This document shows, in pieces, positions 14,605 to 22,198 of a stretch of DNA of 64,000 nucleotides (positions within the stretch are counted from its first letter, which is position 1; the number at the start of each line of letters is the position of its first letter). The stretch covers positions 1 through 64,000 of the forward strand of contig CALPYF020000015.1 of assembly GCA_943327755.2 (NCBI GenBank), in the 5' to 3' direction. Position numbers and translations under genes: made by a program. This DNA is from Deinococcus hopiensis KR-140. Its GTDB lineage: Bacteria > Deinococcota > Deinococci > Deinococcales > Deinococcaceae. The notes under the pieces are model-generated. The model saw only the letters and a program-made list of their open reading frames with translations. It was not told the origin of the DNA and did not search any database.

Positions 14605-16815
14605 TCAGGTCGGTGCGAGATCGTTCAGGGACACCCGCTTCGGCAGCGTGAAGCCGAAGGTCGCCCCCTGTCCCACGCGGCCCTCGGCCCAGACCTGCCC
14701 GCCATGGCGCGTCACGATGCGTTTGACCGTCGCCAGACTGGTGCCGGCCCCCGCAAACTCCGTCTGGGGATGCAACCGCTGGAACGCGCCGAAGAGCTTC
14801 TGCGCGTACAGCGGGTCGAACCCGACGCCCTCGTCCCGCACGGACACCGCCCACGTGTCCTCGCGTTCCTCGGCCCAGACGCGCACCCGCGCCTCACCGG
14901 GGCTGAACTTCACGGCGTTGTCCAGCAGCGCCCGGATCACCTGTTGCAGGGTCCTCGCGTCCCCATGCACGACCGGCAGCGGCTCGATATGCCACGTGAC
15001 CGGATGATCCGGATCGGTCAGGGTCACGTCCTTCTGCACCTGTTCGGCCACCTGTTGCAGCGAGACCGCCTGCATGTTCAGCGTGGCCCGACCCGCCCGC
15101 GAGAGGATCAGCACGGCGTCGAGCAGGGTGTCCATCCGCTGCGCCGCGTCTACGACGACCCCCAGGTGCCGCTGCGCCCGCTCCAGGTCCCCGCGGGCGA
15201 ACTCCTTCAGGGCCAGCGCGGCGAACCCGTCCACGTGCCGGACCGGCGTGCGCAGATCGTGCGACACGCTGTACGTGAAGGCCTCCAGCTCCTGATTGGA
15301 CATCTGCAGCTCCGCGTTCGACCGGAGCAGCTGCGCGCTGCGTTCCAGCCGCTCGATCGCGACCCCCAGGTGCTGCGTGGTCGTGATCAGCACCGCCTCG
15401 TCCGACGGGCTCCAGGTCCGAGCCTCGAACAGCGGCACGTTGAACAGCCCCCGCACCTGCCCGCCGATGATCAGCGGCAGCGTCGCGTGGGCCCCGATGC
15501 CCTGCGCCGCGCCCGTGTCGAGATCCAGCCCCGCGTCGTAGGCGCCCACGAAGGCCGGTTCGCCCGACCGGGCCACCTCGTCGAAACTGGGCGTGCCCCC
15601 GACCGGAAAGCCCGCGTCCATGACGGCCTGCAGGTTCACGGAACCGGCGGCGCCCGTCTGTACCCGCAGGTGCCAGCGGCCCCCCTGCGCCTCGTAGTAC
15701 GCCGCGAAACCGGGCGGCAGGAGTTCCAGGACGAGCGCCTGCGCCCGGCCGATCAGGGCCAGGGGTTCAGCAGCCGGCCCCTGATCCTCGGTCAGTTGCA
15801 GCAGGGTCTCGAGCTGGTGCGCGCGGCGGTTCAGGTCGTCGCGCTGCCGGGTCAGTTCCAGGGTCTGCGTGGCCCGCTCCAGCGCGACGTTCAGTCCGCG
15901 CCCCACCGCCCGGACGATCGCCTGCTCCCGCGCCGTCCACTGCTGCGCCGTCCGTTTGCCCACCGCGAAGATCGCGCGCACCTCCCCCTGGATCAGCAGC
16001 GGCACGAAGCCCGCCGCGCCGTAGGTGGCCGCCTCGGACAGCGCGTTGTCCGCCGCGTCCCAGCCGTCCACGAACACCGGCGCCTTGCCGCGCACGGCCG
16101 CCGCGAAGTCCGGCGCCTTCAGGGGAATGCCCGCCTGCATCTGCTCGACCACCTCGCGGCTCACGTCCGCCGACCAGGCGGTGGCCCGCCAGACGCCCGC
16201 CGCGCCGTCCAGCTCGTAGTACGCCGTGCTGACCCCGCGCAGACTGGCCTGCGCGACCTCGGCCGCCTGCTGCGCGAGATGATGGACGCTGCTGTCCGTG
16301 CCGACCGCCTCGGTGAAGTTCACGAAGGCGTCCAGGGCCGCCGCCCGCTCCTCGAGCACCTGCGTCTGCTGCTGAACCTGTTCCTCCAGCAGCCGGGCAT
16401 GCTGGCTCAGCTGCGCCTGCGCCGCCGCGCGGGCCTGCTCCGCCGTGACCTGCGCGGTGACGTCGCGCGAGGTGCTCAGCAGGTGCGTGATGTCCCCGCG
16501 CTCGTCCCGCAGCGGCGCGACGGTGACCGACCACCACTTGGGCGTGCCCTTGAAGGTTCTGGCCGTCCCGACGAAGGTGCTGGTCTCCCCGGCGCGGGCG
16601 GCGTCCAGCGCGGCCTCGAGCCGGGTGCGGTCGTCCCCTTCCCAGAAGGTCGTCAGGACGACGTTGTGGCACAGTCCGAAGTCGTCGATCTCCATGACGG
16701 CCTGACCGCCGAAATTCATGCTGAGCAGCCGCGCCTCGAGGTCGAGGACTTTGATGCAGTCGCCGTTGGCATCAACGATGGCCTGCAGGTGGCGGGTGGA
16801 CAGACGGTCGGGCAT
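14605..16815 (-). CDS. PAS-GAF-GAF sensor histidine kinase
   Basis: A 736-residue soluble sensor kinase. It has an N-terminal PAS domain (about 8-130, with the PAC-like 'GDITHLLSTSRDVTAQ'), a short Gln-rich coiled coil (about 130-165), two GAF domains (about 165-310 and 335-490), a HisKA dimerisation domain with 'VSHDLRTPVRHVDGF' (phospho-acceptor His) and a C-terminal ATPase domain. The N-box 'LLDNAVKFS' and G1 'DEGVGFD' are intact, but the G2 box reads GAGTSLA where GTGIGLA is usual. No membrane helices or response regulator lie next to it. The ATG at 16815 shares a base with the TGA of an upstream leaderless micro-ORF. The cognate signal is unknown. Confidence 0.88.
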   Translation of the reverse strand: MPDRLSTRHLQAIVDANGDCIKVLDLEARLLSMNFGGQAVMEIDDFGLCHNVVLTTFWEGDDRTRLEAALDAARAGETSTFVGTARTFKGTPKWWSVTVAPLRDERGDITHLLSTSRDVTAQVTAEQARAAAQAQLSQHARLLEEQVQQQTQVLEERAAALDAFVNFTEAVGTDSSVHHLAQQAAEVAQASLRGVSTAYYELDGAAGVWRATAWSADVSREVVEQMQAGIPLKAPDFAAAVRGKAPVFVDGWDAADNALSEAATYGAAGFVPLLIQGEVRAIFAVGKRTAQQWTAREQAIVRAVGRGLNVALERATQTLELTRQRDDLNRRAHQLETLLQLTEDQGPAAEPLALIGRAQALVLELLPPGFAAYYEAQGGRWHLRVQTGAAGSVNLQAVMDAGFPVGGTPSFDEVARSGEPAFVGAYDAGLDLDTGAAQGIGAHATLPLIIGGQVRGLFNVPLFEARTWSPSDEAVLITTTQHLGVAIERLERSAQLLRSNAELQMSNQELEAFTYSVSHDLRTPVRHVDGFAALALKEFARGDLERAQRHLGVVVDAAQRMDTLLDAVLILSRAGRATLNMQAVSLQQVAEQVQKDVTLTDPDHPVTWHIEPLPVVHGDARTLQQVIRALLDNAVKFSPGEARVRVWAEEREDTWAVSVRDEGVGFDPLYAQKLFGAFQRLHPQTEFAGAGTSLATVKRIVTRHGGQVWAEGRVGQGATFGFTLPKRVSLNDLAPT

Positions 16816-16856
16816 CACGGGCGCGGCAGGACGGGCGGGAAAGGCAGGCACGGCAT
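16815..16856 (-). CDS. Leaderless micro-ORF (13 aa) overlapping the histidine kinase start
   Basis: Minus-strand ATG (16856) to TGA (16817-16815) encoding MPCLPFPPVLPRP. The ATG is 7 nt after a TATCCT box. Stop and kinase start form TGATG, and the kinase itself has no clear ribosome-binding site, so its translation probably depends on termination-reinitiation. Confidence 0.5.
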   Translation of the reverse strand: MPCLPFPPVLPRP

Positions 16857-16863
16857 CCGGAAC

Positions 16864-16869
16864 AGGATA
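16864..16869 (-). promoter_or_regulatory. -10 box (TATCCT) upstream of the kinase micro-ORF
   Basis: TANNNT hexamer on the minus strand, 7 nt before the micro-ORF ATG at 16856. Confidence 0.55.
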
Positions 16870-16956
16870 GTGCCAACCGGCCAGCGCGGTGCGTGCCGAA
16901 CATCCCCTTCGGCGCCGGCGGTGACCGGCGGGCAGGTGTCCGGGCGGCATGGAAAA

Positions 16957-16981
16957 GGGCCGCACCTGCGCGGCGCGGCCC
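16957..16981 (-). terminator. Rho-independent terminator of the HU gene
   Basis: On the minus strand a 7-bp GC stem (16975-16981 with 16957-16963) is followed directly by CTTTTCC, a T-tract, 19 nt after the HU stop. It is the most classical intrinsic terminator in the window. Confidence 0.75.
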
Positions 16982-16999
16982 CTCCCGGTCAGGCGTGGA

Positions 17000-17362
17000 T
17001 TACAGGTTGCCCTTGAGGGTGCTGGCGACCTTGAAGGCCACCTTCTTGCCGGCGGGAATCTGGATCTTCTCGCTGGTGCCGGGCTTCACGCCGGTGCGGG
17101 CGGCGGTGGCCTTGACGCTCAGGGTGCCCAGGCCGGGCAGGCCGACGCTCTGGCCGCCCTTGATGGCGCTCACGACGACGTCCAGCATGGCGCTGACGGC
17201 TTCCTCGCTCTGCTTCTTGGTCAGGCCGGTCTTGTCGGCGACCATTTCCACGAGCTGGGTCTTGGCGACCTTGCTGCTCTCGGCCTTGGGGGCGGCCTTG
17301 GCGGCGGGGGCAGCCTTGGCAGCGGGCTTCTTGGCGGGGGCTTTTGCAGACTTTTTCGTCAT
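17000..17362 (-). CDS. hup: HU-family nucleoid DNA-binding protein
   Basis: A 120-residue histone-like protein. The first 30 residues are a Lys/Ala/Pro-rich tail (MTKKSAKAPAKKPAAKA), a hallmark of Deinococcus HU. The HU fold follows: 'KTQLVEMVADKTGLTKKQSEEAVSAM' helices, 'GLPGLGTLSVKATAARTG' and the DNA-binding arm around 'GVKPGTSEKIQIPAGKKVAFK'. It bends and compacts DNA as a dimer. ATG 17362 is chosen as the usual start; an in-frame ATG at 17374 would add four residues. Abundant AAG lysine codons and the strong terminator fit high expression. Confidence 0.93.
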   Translation of the reverse strand: MTKKSAKAPAKKPAAKAAPAAKAAPKAESSKVAKTQLVEMVADKTGLTKKQSEEAVSAMLDVVVSAIKGGQSVGLPGLGTLSVKATAARTGVKPGTSEKIQIPAGKKVAFKVASTLKGNL

Positions 17363-17640
17363 GGTGAGCAGCATGACATAAGCCGGCGCGCTTGGGAAGA
17401 GGGGTGAGCGCCGGGGAATGCCCACCAGCACGCTTTTCCATGGAAGATAAAGATGAAAATCCCGTCTGGGACGCATATTGCGCGTATGCCTTAATTCTCG
17501 CGTGTGGCACGGGAAAAGTGCCGTTTTCCGGCAGAATCCTGCGGAAAACGGCGCGGTGGGCCGGGAAGTGGCCGACGCCGGTGGGTGGCGATGCGGCGGA
17601 AACGGGCCAGCCGACCGCCCCGGTCCTGTCCGGAAACCGG
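17363..17640 (-). promoter_or_regulatory. Upstream region of HU with a hairpin at 17520-17552
   Basis: About 280 bp without a convincing gene and with lower GC than its surroundings near 17430-17520. It contains a perfect 10-bp inverted repeat (17520-17529 with 17543-17552) whose interior can also pair (GCAG/CTGC). It probably holds the HU promoter and leader. The only start-proximal hexamer near HU is a weak TTATGT. Confidence 0.4.
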
Positions 17641-17676
17641 CGGGGGCAGATCCCACGTGTGGCGGACCTGCCCCCG
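17641..17676 (-). terminator. Terminator after UDP-galactopyranose mutase gene
   Basis: A 9-bp G/C stem (17668-17676 with 17641-17649), 13 nt past the mutase stop on the minus strand. No T-run. Confidence 0.55.
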
Positions 17677-17689
17677 GGTCAGGCCGGGC

Positions 17690-18835
17690 TCAGGTGGCGG
17701 CGGCGCCCGGCGCGGCGAGCGGCTCCCCGGGTTGCAGCAGGCGGCGGGCGGTGGCCAGGGCCTGCGCGACGACCTGATCCATGTTGTAGTACCGGTAGGT
17801 GGCCAGCCGCCCCACGAAGGTCACGTCCGTACGCGCCCGCGCGAGCGCCTCGTAGCGGCGGTACAGTTCGGCGTTCTCGGGCCGAGGCACCGGGTAGTAG
17901 GGATCGCCGTCCGCCTGCGGGAACTCGTAGACCACGCTGGTCTGCGCGTGCTCCTGCCCGGTGATGTGCTTGAACTCGCTGACGCGGGTGTACGCATAGT
18001 CGTTGGGATAGTTGACCGTCCCGGTGGGCTGGAACTGCGCGGTGGCGTGCGTCTCGTGCTGGAAGCGCAGGCTGCGGTACGGCAACCGCCCGTAACAGTG
18101 GTCGAAGAAGGCGTCCACCGGGCCGGTGTAGATCAGATGGCGGTGCGGGATGACGCCGATCACCTCGCGGTAGTCGGTGTTCACGAGCACCGGGACGCCG
18201 CGCAGGAGATTCTGGAACAGCCGGGTGTAGCCGTGCCTGGGCATGGCCTGGTACGTGTCCGTGAAGTACCGGTCGTCGCGGGTGGTGCGGGTGGGCACGC
18301 GGGCGGTGACGCTGGCGTCGAGTTCACTCGGATCGAGGCCCCACTGCTTGCGGGTGTAGCCCTGGAAGAACTTGCGGTACAGGTCGCGGCCCACCTTCGA
18401 GACAACGACGTCCTCGCTCGTGCGCACCTGCTCGACCGGTTCGGCCCGCGAGGCGAAGAACGACTCCAGCTCGAAGGACGTGAGGTTCAGGCCGTACAGC
18501 GCGTTGACCGTGTCGAGGTTGATCGGCATCGGGACCAGCTGGCCCTCCACGCTGGCCAGCACGCGGTGCTCGTAGGGGCGCCACTCGGTGAAACGCGAGA
18601 GGTACCCGAAGACGTCCGCCGAGTTGGTGTGGAAGATGTGCGGCCCGTACGGGTGGATCAGGACGCCCGCGTCGTCGTAGGTGTCGTAGGCGTTCCCGCC
18701 GATGTGTTCACGCCGCTCGACGATCAGCACGCGTTTTCCGGCGGCATGCAGCCGCTCGGCGAGCACGCTGCCCGCGAAGCCCGCCCCGACGATCAGGTAA
18801 TCGTAGGGCTCGCTGGCGGTCACGGGGGGCGTCAC
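17690..18835 (-). CDS. glf: UDP-galactopyranose mutase
   Basis: A 381-residue flavoenzyme that interconverts UDP-galactopyranose and UDP-galactofuranose. The N-terminal FAD-binding motif is 'LIVGAGFAGSVLAERL'. Family motifs 'ERREHIGGNAYD', 'YGPHIFHTN' (substrate/flavin His), 'FQGYTRKQWG' and the C-terminal 'ATYRYYNMDQVVAQAL' are all present, and the length is normal. The GTG start at 18835 overlaps the TGA of the upstream glycosyltransferase (GTGA), so the two are coupled. The pairing suggests a galactofuranose- or hexofuranose-containing glycan or glycolipid. Confidence 0.93.
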   Translation of the reverse strand: MTPPVTASEPYDYLIVGAGFAGSVLAERLHAAGKRVLIVERREHIGGNAYDTYDDAGVLIHPYGPHIFHTNSADVFGYLSRFTEWRPYEHRVLASVEGQLVPMPINLDTVNALYGLNLTSFELESFFASRAEPVEQVRTSEDVVVSKVGRDLYRKFFQGYTRKQWGLDPSELDASVTARVPTRTTRDDRYFTDTYQAMPRHGYTRLFQNLLRGVPVLVNTDYREVIGVIPHRHLIYTGPVDAFFDHCYGRLPYRSLRFQHETHATAQFQPTGTVNYPNDYAYTRVSEFKHITGQEHAQTSVVYEFPQADGDPYYPVPRPENAELYRRYEALARARTDVTFVGRLATYRYYNMDQVVAQALATARRLLQPGEPLAAPGAAAT

Positions 18836-19980
18836 GCGCGCTCCTGCACGCCGGTCCGCGCCTGCGCGGCGGCGTCGAGCTGCCGTTGCATGTCCGCCCA
18901 GGTCTGCGCCCAGGACAGCGTACTCAGGTGGGCGTCGGCCCGCGCCCGGCGGTCCTCGCCCGCCGGGGTGCCCGTCTCGGCCAGGGCGTCGGCGCACGCG
19001 GCGCTGAAGGCGTCGGCGCCGTCCGCGATGCGCACCAGATCCCGCTCCCCGTAGGGGCGGATCACGTCGCGGATGCCGGTCGAGATCACCGGCAGGCCCG
19101 CCGCGAGGTACTCGGGCGTCTTCGTGGGCGAGATGAACGTCGTGGCGTCGTTATGCGCGAAGGGCAGCAGCCCGGCGTTCCAGTGGGCCATGAAGGCGGG
19201 CAGCGCCGCGTAGGGCTGCATCCCGACGTAGTGCAGGTTGGGCGCCTGGGGCAGGTCGCGCGGGTCGATTTTCACGACCGGGCCGAGCATCACGAACTGC
19301 CACCCGGGGTGCCGGGCGGCAAGTTCGCCCAGCAGGGCGATGTCCAGGCGCTCGTCGATCACGCCGGCATACCCGAGGCGCGGGTGGGGCAGCGCCCGCT
19401 GCTCAGCCGGGTCGGGCAGATCCGTGCGGGCCGCGTGGAAGTGCGCGGTGTCCACGCTGGAGGGGAAGGGGTGGGCGTTGGCGTGCTGCTCGCGCTTGGC
19501 CTCGAACAGGCGGTACCCGCCGGTGAAGACCACGTCGGCGCGGTCGAGCAGGGCCGCCTCACGCACGCGCAGTTCGGGCGGCGCGCCCCGGAACAGGCTG
19601 AGTTCGTCCATGCAGTCGTACACGGTCAGGCGGGGGTGCAGCAGCGCCGCCACCGGGTACTCCATGGGGGTGTACACCCACAGGTCGTAGGTGGTCAGGC
19701 CTTGCGCCTGCACGAAGTCCCGCAGTACGCGCGCGGTGCGGGCCTGCGACTCGGCGGGCGAATGCCCGATCTCGATGTGCGGCACGCACACGTGGATGTT
19801 GGGGGCGACTTCCTGGACGTCGAGGTGGTCGGCGTGCTGGCCGAAGAAGGGTTCCTCGATGAAGTACACGGCGCGGTCGGCGGCGGCCTGGGTCATGAGG
19901 TGCTGGGGCCGCTGGAACACGAAATTCCAGCGGAGGTGTGACAGGACCAGCAGGGCCGGCTGGGGGGTGGAGCGACTCAT
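18832..19980 (-). CDS. Glycosyltransferase (GT-B, GT1/GT4-like)
   Basis: A 382-residue cytosolic GT-B glycosyltransferase. It begins 'LLVLSHLRWNFVFQRPQHLM', typical of a subgroup seen next to polysaccharide genes. The C-terminal domain holds the nucleotide-sugar motif around 'FISPTKTPEYLAAGLPVISTGI', with the conserved acidic residue in the EYLAAG segment. The ATG at 19980 has AGGAGG upstream. The frame is open further upstream but that part is not family-like. It is coupled to glf through a GTGA overlap, so it may use UDP-galactofuranose, although acceptor and donor cannot be read from sequence. Confidence 0.85.
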   Translation of the reverse strand: MSRSTPQPALLVLSHLRWNFVFQRPQHLMTQAAADRAVYFIEEPFFGQHADHLDVQEVAPNIHVCVPHIEIGHSPAESQARTARVLRDFVQAQGLTTYDLWVYTPMEYPVAALLHPRLTVYDCMDELSLFRGAPPELRVREAALLDRADVVFTGGYRLFEAKREQHANAHPFPSSVDTAHFHAARTDLPDPAEQRALPHPRLGYAGVIDERLDIALLGELAARHPGWQFVMLGPVVKIDPRDLPQAPNLHYVGMQPYAALPAFMAHWNAGLLPFAHNDATTFISPTKTPEYLAAGLPVISTGIRDVIRPYGERDLVRIADGADAFSAACADALAETGTPAGEDRRARADAHLSTLSWAQTWADMQRQLDAAAQARTGVQERA

Positions 19981-20128
19981 GGGGCCTCCTGTGGGGGCGG
20001 TGACGCGGCCGCGAGGCCGGATGGAGGCGAGATTGAACTCTAACGCAGCGGTTCTGATGGAAACGTAACGCCGGTGAGGGCCGGACTGGAGGGGCGATTC
20101 GGCGCCCACCGGCGCAGGACGGCCGGGT

Positions 20129-21496
20129 TTACCCGGCGCCCCGGTCCCCGGAAGTGGTCCGCACGCGATCCGCGACGTCCAGCGGCGGTCCCGCCAGCAG
20201 CCAGCGGACGAGCGCCTCAGCGTCGGCGGCGTCCGGCTGGGGCGCGTGTACCGAGGCGGCCCGCTGCGCCGCCACCGGCGCGTCCGGCGTCACGGTCGGC
20301 AGGGCCTCGGGGCTCCGGTCGGCCGCTACGGGGCGCTGCGTGGCCTCCTGCACCTGGGCGTCCCGCAGGGCAGCCAGCAGGGGCGCGTCCACCGGCCGGT
20401 AGCCGTCCGTGTCCGGGTAGTCCCACAGGCCGTTGTGGCAGTGGCGGTCGTCGTCCCAGCCGGGGTGGTTCACGACCGGGTACAGGCACACGCCGTGGAC
20501 CGGCACGCCCTGCGCGCGGGCCAGCAGGGCCTCGCTCGCCACCCGGCGCAGCCAGGGCGCGCGGGCGTCGTCCTCCGCGCCGGTCTCCGCGACGAGCAGG
20601 GGCCGGCCGTAACGGGCGTGCAGTTCGGTCAGGAGGGCCGACAGCGGGCGGTACCCGGGGTGCTCGGGAGGCAGCACGGCCCGCTGCTCGTGCTGGGTGT
20701 GGTGGTGCCACTGGTTGTAGGGGTAGAAGTTTGCGCCGATGACGTCCAGGTACCGGGGATGCCCGCCCAGCTCCGGGTTCAGCCGCCCCAGCAGCATGTC
20801 GAGCGCCTCGAACTGCGCGTCATGCATGGCCTGCGCGCCCGGCGCGTCCTCGGGCCGCTGCGGGTCCGGGGCCACGTGGATGAGGGGCTCGGCGTGCAGG
20901 AACCGCGCGGTCGGCAGCACGTCCCGCACGGCGTCCATGCCCGCGATCACGGCCCGCACGAGCGCCCGTTTGAGGCGCGCCCCGCGCGCCTGCCCAAACG
21001 GGCTGAGGTACCCAACCTCACCGCCCGCCCACGCGAAGAACGACAGTTCGTTGATGGGGCACAGCCACACCGGCGTGGGCGGGTGCACCGGGGACGCCTG
21101 CGCCGCCTCGCCCAGAAAGGTCGCGCAGGCGCGGGCGTAGCGGGCGAAGCGGGCCGGGAAGTCCGGCGCGAACACGTCCACGTGATCCGGCACGCCGTAA
21201 TGCAGCAGGTCCCAGATGACCTGCACGCCCGCGTCCCGCGCGGCCTGCACCTGCGCCTCGGCCGACGCGAAATCGAACTGCCCGGGCCGGCGCTCGATCA
21301 GCGGCCAGCGCAGCCCGTCGCGCGCCCCGAGCAGCCCCGCCGCCCGCAGCCGGGCGTAGTCGTCCGCTGCGAAGTGATCGTGCCGCGTGGCGTCGATCAC
21401 GTCCACCCGGCGGCCCGAGGGTCGGCGGTGGGCGCTGCATTCGAAACCTCCCAGGAAGAAGGAGGGGAATAGAGAGGGTGGCACGGCGCCCAGCAT
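20129..21496 (-). CDS. GH1-like glycoside hydrolase (TIM barrel)
   Basis: A protein of up to 455 residues with a clan GH-A TIM barrel. The fold starts at 'FPSFFLGGFECS', where the first strand is expected. The acid/base Glu is in 'LCPINELSFF' and the nucleophile Glu in 'LLVAETGAE'. The last 60 residues are Ala/Asp/Pro-rich and probably disordered. There is no signal peptide, so it would act in the cytosol. The start is uncertain: ATG 21496 has no ribosome-binding site. A 7-bp hairpin sits across the stop codon (20122-20137). It lies 148 nt upstream of the glycosyltransferase on the same strand and is divergent from a five-gene operon. Confidence 0.8.
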   Translation of the reverse strand: MLGAVPPSLFPSFFLGGFECSAHRRPSGRRVDVIDATRHDHFAADDYARLRAAGLLGARDGLRWPLIERRPGQFDFASAEAQVQAARDAGVQVIWDLLHYGVPDHVDVFAPDFPARFARYARACATFLGEAAQASPVHPPTPVWLCPINELSFFAWAGGEVGYLSPFGQARGARLKRALVRAVIAGMDAVRDVLPTARFLHAEPLIHVAPDPQRPEDAPGAQAMHDAQFEALDMLLGRLNPELGGHPRYLDVIGANFYPYNQWHHHTQHEQRAVLPPEHPGYRPLSALLTELHARYGRPLLVAETGAEDDARAPWLRRVASEALLARAQGVPVHGVCLYPVVNHPGWDDDRHCHNGLWDYPDTDGYRPVDAPLLAALRDAQVQEATQRPVAADRSPEALPTVTPDAPVAAQRAASVHAPQPDAADAEALVRWLLAGPPLDVADRVRTTSGDRGAG

Positions 21497-21629
21497 GGCA
21501 CGCGGTCCGGCGTGAACACCGCGACGCGCGCCGGGCGCAGCCCCACGAATTCTTTAGGAACGCCTCAGCGGACCCGTCCACTGTCGAGCTTGGTGGGAAG
21601 GCTTGCATCTGGGCGCCGAGGGCCGCGCC

Positions 21630-21635
21630 TACGCT
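21630..21635 (+). promoter_or_regulatory. -10 box (TACGCT) of the plus-strand carbohydrate operon
   Basis: TANNNT hexamer, 7 nt before the micro-ORF ATG at 21643. It would drive the operon that runs to 27024. Confidence 0.55.
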
Positions 21636-21642
21636 GACCGCC

Positions 21643-21681
21643 ATGACTCGCGTTTCCCTGGACGGCTTCCATGCGACCTGA
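21643..21681 (+). CDS. Leaderless micro-ORF (12 aa) overlapping the next gene
   Basis: ATG to TGA encoding MTRVSLDGFHAT. It starts 7 nt after a TACGCT box and overlaps the start of the following gene (ATG 21671) by 11 nt in another frame. The downstream ATG has only a weak GGACGG upstream. Confidence 0.45.
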   Translation: MTRVSLDGFHAT

Positions 21682-22198
21682 CGACCGCGCCGCGGTCGAG
21701 GCGGCCCTGCGCGGCCCGGCGGTGACCCCCCCCACCCGCGCGGCGCTGCTAGACCGCCTGAACGCCCGCTATGACCGCCGCTACTTCACGCCCGCCGAGT
21801 TCGGGCAGCTGCGCGCGGCCGCCATGCGGCTGGTCCCGCACGATCCGGCCGAGATGGATCTGGCCGGACTGATCGATGACCGCCTGCACGCGGGCCGCAC
21901 CGACGGCTGGCGGTACGCGGACAGCCCCCCGGACGGCGACGCCTACCGCGCCCTGCTGGCGGCGCTGCCCGCCGACTTCACCACCTTGCCCGCCGCGGCC
22001 CAGGACGAGGCGCTGCGCGCCGTCCAGGCCAGGCTGCCCCGCACCTTCGAGGACCTGCTGGCCGAACTGGTCGAGGGCTTCGTCTCGCATCCCCTGACGG
22101 GCTACCGCTTCGGGTACGCGGGATTCATGGACGCGCCCGGCTGGCCCCGCGTCGGCCCGAACGAACTGGAAGACCGGGAGGCCACGTATGGCCGCTGA
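21671..22198 (+). CDS. Gluconate 2-dehydrogenase subunit 3-like protein
   Basis: A 175-residue all-helical protein. The spacing of 'FTPAEFGQLRAAAMRLVP', 'LIDDRLHAG' and the C-terminal 'EGFVSHPLTGYRFGYAGF' matches the small (gamma) subunit of membrane gluconate 2-dehydrogenases, which chaperones or stabilises the GMC flavoprotein. The usual Tat signal peptide is absent, and no cytochrome c subunit lies nearby, so the pair should be cytosolic. The stop overlaps the start of the GMC gene by 11 nt. Translation may depend on the micro-ORF that overlaps its start. Confidence 0.8.
   Translation: MRPDDRAAVEAALRGPAVTPPTRAALLDRLNARYDRRYFTPAEFGQLRAAAMRLVPHDPAEMDLAGLIDDRLHAGRTDGWRYADSPPDGDAYRALLAALPADFTTLPAAAQDEALRAVQARLPRTFEDLLAELVEGFVSHPLTGYRFGYAGFMDAPGWPRVGPNELEDREATYGR

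Noticed and set aside
14494..17016. An 840-codon plus-strand frame opposite the histidine kinase
   Set aside because: Same reasoning: the kinase domains on the minus strand are clear, and the antisense product is Arg/Gln/Pro-rich with no motifs.
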